From RPQJ01 sp963793005 (GTDB lineage Bacteria > Pseudomonadota > Gammaproteobacteria > Steroidobacterales > Steroidobacteraceae), in assembly GCA_963793005.1 (NCBI GenBank), contig CAWBYP010000002.1, positions 930,001 through 994,000 of the forward strand: a stretch of DNA of 64,000 nt, in the 5' to 3' direction. The position numbers and the translations under genes were made by a program. The notes under the pieces are model-generated. The model saw nothing but the letters and a program-made list of their open reading frames with translations. It did no database searches and had not been told where the DNA came from. Positions 56,094-63,313 of the stretch are shown here, piece by piece (position 1 is the stretch's first letter; each line of letters opens with the position of its first letter).

Positions 56094-57292
56094 ATACCCG
56101 TAATTCGTCGCACCTGCCGTCGCGCTGCCAGAATTGCGCCGCATTCATACTGGTTTCCATATTGGCAGCGGGCCCGGCACGAGCGCTCGACACCAGCAGG
56201 GATGACGTAGCCGAATTCGTCGCCCAGATGAGCGCCAGGCACGGCTTCGACGCGGTGGCGCTCACGGACCTGATGGCGAAGACGGAATCGCGTCCAGGCA
56301 TCCTGGAGGCGATTGCGAGGCCGGCCGAGAAGCGGCTCACCTGGCAGGAATACCGCGCGATCTTCATCACCGACCGGCGCATACAAGAAGGCGTCGAGGT
56401 TGCCGGCGTGCGGTCCGCTGCGCTCGAACGCGCTTCCGCCGGCGGCGTCCCGGCCCAGTACCTGGTCGCGATCACCGGCGTAGAGACCTTCTACGGCCGG
56501 ATCGCCGGCAAGCACCGGGTGATGGACGCGCTCGCGACGCTCGGATTCGACTACCCGCCGCGCAGCCGCTTCTTCCGCGAACAGCTCGAGCAGTTCCTGC
56601 TGATGACCCGCGAGGAGTCGCTCGACTCGCTTGCACCGCTTGGCTCGTACGCAGGCGCGATGGGCATCCCGCAGTTCATGCCCGGGAGCTTCAGGGCGTT
56701 CGCGGTCGACGGCGACGGCGACGGCCATCGCGACCTGTGGAGCAACTGGAGCGATGTGTTCGCGAGCGTATCGAACTACCTGCTGAAGAACGGCTGGCAT
56801 CCCGGCGAGCCGGTGATGGTGCGCGCCGACGTCACCGGCGCCAGGCTCGAGGGACTCTCCGACGACAAGCTGGCCCTGTCGGAAACCGTGCGTTCACTGC
56901 GGGAGCGCGGCGTGAAATTCGAGACCAGCCAGCCGCCTGAAGCTCCCGCGGTACTGATTCCGCTCCCGCTCGCCGACGGCGTCGAATATCGAGTCGGTTT
57001 CAGTAACTACTACGCGATCACCCGCTACAACCGCAGCGCGCTCTATGCGAGCGCCGTGAACGACCTTGCCGAGGCGATTGCGGCGGGCGCTGCTGTCCCG
57101 GAGCAACCTGCCGCGACTGGCACGCCACAGGTCGACGACTCCGCGGCGCCTCCGATCAGCCAGCCTGACGCTGGAGCCCCGACCCCAGATTCCGCCGCTC
57201 CCGTCGATACCGAGGCAGGCAAACCCGCAGACGCTGCCTCGAAACCGGCGCCAACATTCTCATTTGAATCAATATCAAGCATCCCGAAATGA
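56090..57292 (+). CDS. mltB: Lytic murein transglycosylase B family, with Ala/Pro tail and no lipobox
   Basis: 400 residues from GTG 56090 (GTGA overlap with the rodA stop; the upstream open frame lies over rodA and mrdA). A signal peptide (AAFILVSILAAGPARA) ends without a lipobox cysteine, so this copy should be soluble, unlike lipid-anchored MltB. Catalytic glutamate 132 lies in GVETFYGRIAGKH; YAGAMGIPQFMPGSFRAFAVDGDGDG and YNRSALYASAVNDLA are typical. About 60 residues at the end are Ala/Pro/Asp/Thr-rich. It cleaves glycan strands with 1,6-anhydroMurNAc formation, feeding recycling through AmgK-MurU. Confidence 0.93.
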   Translation: MNTRNSSHLPSRCQNCAAFILVSILAAGPARALDTSRDDVAEFVAQMSARHGFDAVALTDLMAKTESRPGILEAIARPAEKRLTWQEYRAIFITDRRIQEGVEVAGVRSAALERASAGGVPAQYLVAITGVETFYGRIAGKHRVMDALATLGFDYPPRSRFFREQLEQFLLMTREESLDSLAPLGSYAGAMGIPQFMPGSFRAFAVDGDGDGHRDLWSNWSDVFASVSNYLLKNGWHPGEPVMVRADVTGARLEGLSDDKLALSETVRSLRERGVKFETSQPPEAPAVLIPLPLADGVEYRVGFSNYYAITRYNRSALYASAVNDLAEAIAAGAAVPEQPAATGTPQVDDSAAPPISQPDAGAPTPDSAAPVDTEAGKPADAASKPAPTFSFESISSIPK

Positions 57293-58605
57293 CCCGATCA
57301 CACCCGACCTTTGCCTCGCTTTCGCTTCTGCCAGCCCTGTCACTGGCGGTCCTGCTCGCAGGCTGCTCCGGCTCGAAGGAGGACGGAGATGCTGCCGAGC
57401 CCGCTGCTTCAGGGGCCGCGACGACGACCACCGCAGCTTCACCCACCGCCGGCGCGGACGCCGCAGCTGGTTCGGCCACACCAGCTGCCGGTCCGGCGGC
57501 GACTGTGGATCCTGCTGCCGCCGAGGGCCCGGCAACCCCACTGCCTCCGCCGCCTGACTTGCAGGCTCGCAGCTTCATCCTGATGGACGCCAACAGCGGC
57601 CGCGTGCTCGCGGCTCTCGATCCCGATTCGCGACAGGAGCCGGCCAGCCTCACCAAGCTGATGACGGCCTATGCCGTGTTCCATGCACTCAGCGAAGGCC
57701 GCATCAAGCTCACCGACATGGTCACGATCAGCGAGTACGCCTGGAAGCAGGAAGGCTCGCGGATGTTCGTCGAGGTCGGCAAGCAAGTGTCAGTCGACGA
57801 CCTGATCCAGGGCATGATCGTGCAGTCGGGCAACGACGCCACCGTGGCCCTCGCAGAGCACGTGGCAGGCACCGAACCTACCTTCGTGCAGATGATGAAC
57901 TCGTACGCGAAGCAACTCGGAATGACCGGTTCGCACTTCACCAATGCAGCCGGCATGCCCGACCCGGACCACTACATGACGGCGCGCGACGCCGCCACTC
58001 TGACGCGGGCCGTGATCAACCAGTATCCCGACTACTACAAGTGGTACTCGCAGAAGGAATTCACCTGGAACGGCATCACCCAGCCAAATCGAAATGGCCT
58101 GCTGTGGCGCGACCCGAGCGTGGATGGCGTAAAGACCGGGCACACCGAGTCTGCCGGCTACTGCCTGATCACCTCCGCGCAGCGCGACGGGATGCGACTG
58201 GTGTCGGTGGTGCTCGGCACCAACTCGATGAAGGCGCGCGAGGACGCGAGCGCCGCGCTGCTCGGCTACGGCTATAACTTCTTCGAATCGAAGCGCATCT
58301 ACGGTGCAGGCCAGCCTCTGACCACGGTGCGGGTCTGGAAAGGCACGCAGCCGGAGGTGGGGCTGGTACTGCACGAAGACCTCTATGTCACCGGCCAGCG
58401 CAGCCAGACTGGTAGCGTGCAGGCCGAGTTCGAACTGCCTGCGCGACTCGTCGCGCCGCTCGTCGCCGCCACCACCGTAGGCAAGGCCAGGATTGTCGTC
58501 GATGGACAGCCGATCGCCGCCTACGACCTTTACCCCGCGCAGGACGTCGCGGCAGGAGGCATGTTCCGCCGCATGATCGACACCGTGCGGCTGTGGTTCA
58601 ACTGA
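57289..58605 (+). CDS. dacC: D-alanyl-D-alanine carboxypeptidase (PBP5/6 family) with lipoprotein signal
   Basis: 438 residues. Active-site motifs: Ser120-Leu-Thr-Lys123 (PASLTKLM), SGN in VQSGNDATVAL and KTG in GVKTGHTES. The usual PBP5 C-terminal domain and an amphipathic membrane-binding helix at the extreme end (MFRRMIDTVRLWF) are present. Unusually, the signal ends in VLLAGC with cysteine 26, a lipobox, followed by about 60 residues of Ala/Thr/Pro linker before the catalytic domain. Removes the terminal D-Ala from pentapeptides. ATG overlaps the mltB stop (ATGA). Whether to call it dacA or dacC is arbitrary. Confidence 0.93.
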   Translation: MTRSHPTFASLSLLPALSLAVLLAGCSGSKEDGDAAEPAASGAATTTTAASPTAGADAAAGSATPAAGPAATVDPAAAEGPATPLPPPPDLQARSFILMDANSGRVLAALDPDSRQEPASLTKLMTAYAVFHALSEGRIKLTDMVTISEYAWKQEGSRMFVEVGKQVSVDDLIQGMIVQSGNDATVALAEHVAGTEPTFVQMMNSYAKQLGMTGSHFTNAAGMPDPDHYMTARDAATLTRAVINQYPDYYKWYSQKEFTWNGITQPNRNGLLWRDPSVDGVKTGHTESAGYCLITSAQRDGMRLVSVVLGTNSMKAREDASAALLGYGYNFFESKRIYGAGQPLTTVRVWKGTQPEVGLVLHEDLYVTGQRSQTGSVQAEFELPARLVAPLVAATTVGKARIVVDGQPIAAYDLYPAQDVAAGGMFRRMIDTVRLWFN

Positions 58606-58606
58606 C

Positions 58607-59479
58607 GTGGCCACTCCCTACCCCACCTGCTACCTGGACGGCGAATACCTGCCGCTGCTGGAGGCGCGTATCTCTCCGCTGGATCGTGGATTCCTGTTTG
58701 CGGACGGCGTCTACGAAGTGGTCCCCGTGCACCGCGGCCGGCCATTCCGCCTGCGCGAGCACCTGCAGCGACTCGACGACAGCCTGCGCGGCATCCGCGT
58801 GTCGAACCCGCTGGATGAGTCGGGGTGGTCGGCGGTGCTGCAGAGACTCGCGAGCGAGGCCGCAGCGCGCGAGCTGCTGATCTACCTCCAGGTGACGCGC
58901 GGCACCGAATACGGCCGTAACCACCTGTTTCCGAAGGACGTGAAGCCCACTGCGTTCGCGTTTGCGAGTCCCTACCCAGAACCCTCCGCCACGACGCTCG
59001 AGCAGGGACTGCGCGCGGTCACGCTGGAGGACATCCGCTGGGACCGCTGCGACATCAAGTCGATCGCGCTGCTCGGCAACGTGTTGCTCCGGCAGGAAGC
59101 AGCCGACCGCGGCGCGGACGAAGCCCTGCTCACACGCAACGGGCTGTTGCTCGAGGGGTCCTCGAGCAGCGTGTTCCTGTGCGTCGGCGGCACGCTGGTC
59201 ACGCCGCCCAATAGCCACCGAATCCTGCCCGGCACCTCGCGCGATGCAGTCCTTGAACTCGCGGCTGGCTGGTTGCCATGCGAAATCTGCGACGTCGAGG
59301 CGCGCGACATCGCGAGCTGCGACGAGGTGTGGATCGCATCCGCCGGCCGCGGCGTGCTGCCGGTGACATCGGTGAATGGCAATCCCGTCGGCAGAGGCGG
59401 TCCCGGACCGCTGTGGTCGGCGATGTACGCGCGCCTTCAGCAGCACCTCGACGACATCGCGTCAACGCCTGCGATCTGA
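58607..59479 (+). CDS. dat: D-amino-acid aminotransferase
   Basis: 290 residues, fold-type IV PLP enzyme. CYLDGEYLPLLEARISPLDRGFLFADGVYEVVPVHRG is the D-amino-acid transaminase start, the PLP lysine is in CDIKSIALLGNVLLRQEA, and EGSSSSVFL binds the cofactor phosphate region. Interconverts D-alanine and D-glutamate with 2-oxo acids, consistent with its place after the D-Ala carboxypeptidase. It starts at GTG 58607, one base after the dac stop. A branched-chain aminotransferase or aminodeoxychorismate lyase is less likely because of the dat-ybeD position. Confidence 0.92.
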   Translation: MATPYPTCYLDGEYLPLLEARISPLDRGFLFADGVYEVVPVHRGRPFRLREHLQRLDDSLRGIRVSNPLDESGWSAVLQRLASEAAARELLIYLQVTRGTEYGRNHLFPKDVKPTAFAFASPYPEPSATTLEQGLRAVTLEDIRWDRCDIKSIALLGNVLLRQEAADRGADEALLTRNGLLLEGSSSSVFLCVGGTLVTPPNSHRILPGTSRDAVLELAAGWLPCEICDVEARDIASCDEVWIASAGRGVLPVTSVNGNPVGRGGPGPLWSAMYARLQQHLDDIASTPAI

Positions 59480-59482
59480 GCG

Positions 59483-59746
59483 ATGGCTGACGACACGCTG
59501 CTCGAGTTTCCCTGCGACTTCCCCATCAAGGCGATGGGCGCAGCGACCGACGATTTCCGCAGCCTGGTACTCGGCATCATCACGCGGCATTTCGGCGCGC
59601 CGGCCGAGGGCAGCATCGAGGAGCGCCCGAGCGGCGGCGGCAAGTACCTCGGCATCACCGTCACGGTGCGCGCCGAGAGCAAGGCGCAGATAGACGCTGC
59701 CTACGTCGAGCTCACGTCATGCAGCCAGGTGCTGGTCGCGCTCTGA
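59483..59746 (+). CDS. ybeD: YbeD/DUF493 family protein
   Basis: 87 residues: TLLEFPCDFPIKAMGAATDDFRSLVLGII, then a beta-rich half ending in DAAYVELTSCSQVLVAL. This ACT-like small protein sits between dac/dat and lipB in many proteobacteria; its function is unknown. Here lipB is on the opposite strand and the two 3' ends overlap by 46 bases, so their reading frames share sequence in opposite sense. Last gene of the mreB operon. Confidence 0.93.
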   Translation: MADDTLLEFPCDFPIKAMGAATDDFRSLVLGIITRHFGAPAEGSIEERPSGGGKYLGITVTVRAESKAQIDAAYVELTSCSQVLVAL

Positions 59747-60384
59747 TCCGCCTCGGGCAGCCCGAGTGACTGCAGCAGGTGCGGCGCCAGCGCACTCGCT
59801 ACCGATCGCAAGCTCGTTGGACCGCCCAGCTCGCTCACCTGGGTCATCTGCAGCCCGGCGTAACCGCAGGGATTGATGCGATGGAACGGCTCGAGGTTCA
59901 TCGCGACGTTGAGCGCAAGCCCGTGGTACGAGCGCGAGTGACGAATGCGCAGCCCCACGCTCGCGATCTTGCGACCGGCCACGTATACGCCGGGCGCGTC
60001 GCGGCGACCGATGGCCTCGATGCCCCAGTTGGCCAGAGTGGAAATGATCGCTCGCTCGATGCCCTCGACCAGCGCACGAACGCCGAGCCCGGCACGCTCG
60101 AGGTCCACCAACGGGTACACGACCAGCTGGCCGGGACCGTGATAGGTCACCTGCCCGCCACGGTCGATCTGCACCACTGGTATGTCGCCGGTCGCGAGCA
60201 GGTGCTCCGGACGCGAGTTCATGCCCAGCGTGAAGACCGGCGGGTGCTCCAGGAACCAGAATTCATCCGGAGAATCCGCGCTCCGCGAGTCTACCTGCCG
60301 CTGCATCGCGCGCCACGTGGGCTCGTACTCGACCAGGCCCAGCCAGCGCAGGACGGGCGACGGCATGTCGTGTGCGGCCGGCAT
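59701..60384 (-). CDS. lipB: Octanoyl-ACP:protein octanoyltransferase
   Basis: 227 residues. RGGQVTYHGPGQLVVYPLVDL, the lysine in AGRKIASVGLRI and the catalytic cysteine in INPCGYAGLQMTQ identify LipB. Transfers octanoate from ACP to lipoyl domains; LipA, encoded upstream, then inserts sulphur. The first ATG at 60384 is used, with ATG 60366 as an alternative. Its 3' end overlaps the convergent ybeD gene by 46 bases. Confidence 0.97.
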   Translation of the reverse strand: MPAAHDMPSPVLRWLGLVEYEPTWRAMQRQVDSRSADSPDEFWFLEHPPVFTLGMNSRPEHLLATGDIPVVQIDRGGQVTYHGPGQLVVYPLVDLERAGLGVRALVEGIERAIISTLANWGIEAIGRRDAPGVYVAGRKIASVGLRIRHSRSYHGLALNVAMNLEPFHRINPCGYAGLQMTQVSELGGPTSLRSVASALAPHLLQSLGLPEADQSATSTWLHDVSST

Positions 60385-60440
60385 CTGGAATTACTTGGCG
60401 CGGACGGCGGGGCCAGCCGGGAAATCGTGGCGCGACGCGC

Positions 60441-61463
60441 TCAGCGCCGGGCCACGCCGCCTTCACCCAGTCCCGCGTTGTTGCGTGCCAGCGCCTGCTC
60501 GGCACGGTAGCTCGAGCGCACCAGCGGTCCCGCTACGCACTCGATGAAACCGCGTGCAAGTGCCTGGCCACGGTATGCCTCGAACTCTGCCGGCGTGACG
60601 AAGCGCTCCACCGTGAGGTGATTCACCGTGGGCCGCAGGTACTGGCCGAGCGTGAGGATGTCGACGCCCACGCGCCGCAGGTCGTCCATTGTTTCGAGCA
60701 CTTCTGCATCCGTTTCACCGAGCCCCAGCATCAGGCTGGTCTTCACCAGCACAGTCGGTCGGTGCCGCTTCGCATGCTCGAGCACCGCCAGCGTCTGTTC
60801 GTACGACGCCCGTGGATCACGCACCGGGTGCGTGAGCCTGCGCACGGTCTCGACGTTCTGCGCGAACACCTCGAGACCGCTGTCGACAACGGTCTCCACG
60901 TCCGCGAGCACGCCCTGGAAATCCGGCGTTAGCGCTTCGACCGCGGTGTCCGGATTCACGCGCTTGATAGCGTGTACGCAGGCCGCGAAATGGGCCGCGC
61001 CGCCGTCGTCGAGGTCGTCACGATTGACCGACGTGAGCACCACGTACCTGAGGCCCATGAGCCGAACGCTGCGTGCCGCATTCTCGGGTTCCTGGACGTC
61101 CAGCCAGCCGCGCGGATTGCCGGTATCCACCGCGCAGAAGCGGCAGGCGCGCGTGCATACCTCGCCCATCAGCATCAGCGTGGCCGTGCCCGCGTTCCAG
61201 CATTCGCCGATGTTCGGGCACCTGGCCTCCTCGCAGACCGTGGCAAGGCGGTGCTCGCGAACTGTGCGGCGCACACCGTCGAAAGCGTCACCGCCCGGCA
61301 TCGGCGCGCGCAGCCACGACGGCTTGCGACCGGCCGGCAACGGCATCGGTGCGCCACTGGACTTGATGCCGTCCTTGATCGCGGTCGTGCCTTGCCCCGT
61401 CACGTACTTCTCGCCGCTGCGTGCGGGCGCCGTGACGACGGGAATGCCCTTCAGGGTACTCAT
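60441..61463 (-). CDS. lipA: Lipoyl synthase
   Basis: 340 residues, radical SAM enzyme with two 4Fe-4S clusters. The auxiliary cluster uses the cysteines in CEEARCPNIGEC and the SAM cluster those in CTRACRFC. PRGWLDVQEPENAARSV and the SLMLGLGE segment are typical. Inserts two sulphur atoms into octanoyl chains. I take ATG 61463, preceded at 7 bases by AGAATGG; ATG 61472 is equally in frame. It sits between murU and lipB on the minus strand. Confidence 0.97.
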   Translation of the reverse strand: MSTLKGIPVVTAPARSGEKYVTGQGTTAIKDGIKSSGAPMPLPAGRKPSWLRAPMPGGDAFDGVRRTVREHRLATVCEEARCPNIGECWNAGTATLMLMGEVCTRACRFCAVDTGNPRGWLDVQEPENAARSVRLMGLRYVVLTSVNRDDLDDGGAAHFAACVHAIKRVNPDTAVEALTPDFQGVLADVETVVDSGLEVFAQNVETVRRLTHPVRDPRASYEQTLAVLEHAKRHRPTVLVKTSLMLGLGETDAEVLETMDDLRRVGVDILTLGQYLRPTVNHLTVERFVTPAEFEAYRGQALARGFIECVAGPLVRSSYRAEQALARNNAGLGEGGVARR

Positions 61464-61512
61464 GGGCGCCATTCTAGCCGCTGGGACACTGTGCCGTTGA
61501 ACGCAACGGGCT

Positions 61513-62229
61513 TCAGCCGCTGCGCAGCCGCTGGTCCAGTTCCGCAAGCCTCCCCGGCGTTCCGATGTCCATCCACTCCCCGTCGTGCAGTTCGCCGCCA
61601 ACGCGGCCCTCGCGCGCGGCGCTACGAATCAGCGGCGCGAGCTTGAATATGCCGTCCTCGCAGCCGGCGAACAGCTCCGGCCGATAGACGCCGACGCCGG
61701 AGAACGTGAGCAGTGCGCCCTGTTCGCCCCCGCCACGCTGCCCGCCCTCCCTGCCCGGCTCGCGCGCAGGCTCAACGATGCGCCCCTCGCTCAACACGAA
61801 ATCACCGTGTGCGTTGTGCGCCGGGTTGGGCACCAGCACGAGCTGAGCCAGGTCGTCGGGTCGCAGCGACCCGCGCAGCTTCGCGTACGGGTAGTCGGTC
61901 CATACGTCGCCGTTCAGCACCAGGAACGGGGCAGGTCCAAGCAGCCGCAGTGCGCGAAAGATCCCACCGCCGGTCTCGAGTGGCTCGGGACCCTCGTCGC
62001 TGTACTCGATGCGCACGTTGTAGCGCGAGCCATCGCCCAGTACCGCGCGGATCTGCTCACCGAGCCAGGACACATTGATCACGACCTCGCGGAAACCCGC
62101 CATCGCAAGCGCATGCAGGTGGTGCACGATCAGTGGCAGCCCGGCCACCTCCAGCAGCGGCTTCGGGCGATCCAGCGTGAGCGGTCGCATGCGTTCTCCG
62201 CGGCCAGCTGCGAGCACCATCGCCTTCAT
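61513..62229 (-). CDS. murU: N-acetylmuramate alpha-1-phosphate uridylyltransferase
   Basis: 238 residues. VLAAGRGERMRPLTLDRPKPLLEVAG is the nucleotidyltransferase signature, LNGDVWTDYPY the metal-binding region, and WMDIGTPGRLAELDQ the end. Adjacent to amgK and lptD, the Pseudomonas arrangement, it is best called MurU, which makes UDP-MurNAc from recycled MurNAc-1-phosphate, bypassing MurA and thereby giving some intrinsic fosfomycin tolerance in other species. ATG 62229 overlaps the amgK stop (ATGA). Confidence 0.9.
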   Translation of the reverse strand: MKAMVLAAGRGERMRPLTLDRPKPLLEVAGLPLIVHHLHALAMAGFREVVINVSWLGEQIRAVLGDGSRYNVRIEYSDEGPEPLETGGGIFRALRLLGPAPFLVLNGDVWTDYPYAKLRGSLRPDDLAQLVLVPNPAHNAHGDFVLSEGRIVEPAREPGREGGQRGGGEQGALLTFSGVGVYRPELFAGCEDGIFKLAPLIRSAAREGRVGGELHDGEWMDIGTPGRLAELDQRLRSG

Positions 62230-63260
62230 GCGCGCTTCACCTCGAGGCTCAGGCGGACCGCAGGCAACACGCGCTCGCGTACCAGCTCGCCGAGCGCGGC
62301 GAGGTCCGGGTGACGCTCGCAGGCCTGTTCGACGTAGGCGAGCGTGCGCGGCACGTCCGGCAGGTAGCCCGACTTGCCGTCGCGGTGCCACAGGCGCGCG
62401 AAGATGCCGCTGGCCTTCAGGTGCCGCTGCACGCCCATCAGGTCTAACCAGCGCAGGAACTGCAGCTCGTCGGCGCCTGCCTCGAGACCGGCGCCCAGGG
62501 CTTCACGCCTGAACTCGCGCGCCCAGTCGACGACCCTGTGCTGCGGCCAGTCGATATAGCAGTCCCGCAGCAGTGACACGAGGTCGTAGGTGAGCGGACC
62601 GTTCACCGCGTCCTGGAAATCGAGGATGCCCGGATTGTCGCGCTCGCAGACCATCAGGTTCCGCGAGTGGTAGTCGCGGTGCACGAACACCTGCGGCTGC
62701 GCGAGCGCGTTCGCGACCAGCAGGTCGAGCACCGTGCCAAGGTCGCGCAGCTCGTCGTCGTCGAGTGCCAGCCCCAGGTGCCGGCCGAGCAGCCAGTCGG
62801 TGAAAAGGCTCATCTCGAAGCGCAGCAGCTTTTCATCGTACGGCGGCAGGCTTGCCGCGTGGGCGCTGCCGCCGGCCTGGATCCGCACCAGCGCGCTGAT
62901 CGCGTCAGCGTAGAGCCGGCCTGCCCGGCCGCGGTCGGCCAGCGCGTCCAGGTAGGTGACCGAGCCCAGGTCCGTGAGCAGCAGGAAGCCCTGCTCCTCG
63001 TTCCGGTCAACCACGCGGGGCGCGTTGACTCCGATCCCGGCCAGCATCCCGGCAACCGCCAGGTAGGGCTCGACATTCTCCTTGTCCGGGGGCGCATCCA
63101 TGGCGATACAGCTGCCCGCACGCCGCGTTACGCGGAAATACCGTCGAAAACTTGCGTCTGCCGATGCCGGGGCCAGGGTGGCGTCACGCCAGCCAAGGTC
63201 GATCTCCAGCCAATGCCTCAGCAACGCGAGCCGTGGGTCGTCTCGGCGGGGTTCGGTCAA
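62226..63260 (-). CDS. amgK: Anomeric MurNAc/GlcNAc kinase AmgK
   Basis: About 344 residues, aminoglycoside-phosphotransferase fold. ASADASFRRYFRV with a P-loop-like region, the catalytic loop FVHRDYHSRNLMV and GILDFQDAVNGPLTYDLVSLLRDCYIDWP are AmgK-like. It phosphorylates the anomeric carbon of MurNAc before MurU. Start by TTG 63260 (GAGG about 8 bases upstream) is preferred over TTG 63299, which would overlap the lptD promoter candidate. It is divergent from lptD by about 50 bases. Confidence 0.9.
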   Translation of the reverse strand: MTEPRRDDPRLALLRHWLEIDLGWRDATLAPASADASFRRYFRVTRRAGSCIAMDAPPDKENVEPYLAVAGMLAGIGVNAPRVVDRNEEQGFLLLTDLGSVTYLDALADRGRAGRLYADAISALVRIQAGGSAHAASLPPYDEKLLRFEMSLFTDWLLGRHLGLALDDDELRDLGTVLDLLVANALAQPQVFVHRDYHSRNLMVCERDNPGILDFQDAVNGPLTYDLVSLLRDCYIDWPQHRVVDWAREFRREALGAGLEAGADELQFLRWLDLMGVQRHLKASGIFARLWHRDGKSGYLPDVPRTLAYVEQACERHPDLAALGELVRERVLPAVRLSLEVKRA

Positions 63261-63300
63261 GGTGGGCCTCGGAAAGTCGGATGTGATCGGGCGCGGCAAT

Positions 63301-63306
63301 TATAAT
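63301..63306 (+). promoter_or_regulatory. Candidate -10 box for lptD
   Basis: A perfect TATAAT lies 7 bases before the lptD ATG (63314), in the short gap between amgK and lptD. If used, transcription would start at or within a few bases of the start codon, giving a leaderless or nearly leaderless message, and no Shine-Dalgarno precedes this ATG. The -35 region is weak. Confidence 0.4.
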
Positions 63307-63313
63307 CGCAACG

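Noticed and set aside
54788..57292. 834-codon frame upstream of and including mltB
   Set aside because: The first two-thirds overlie mrdA and rodA in another phase and are compositionally biased; the MltB signal peptide begins at GTG 56090.
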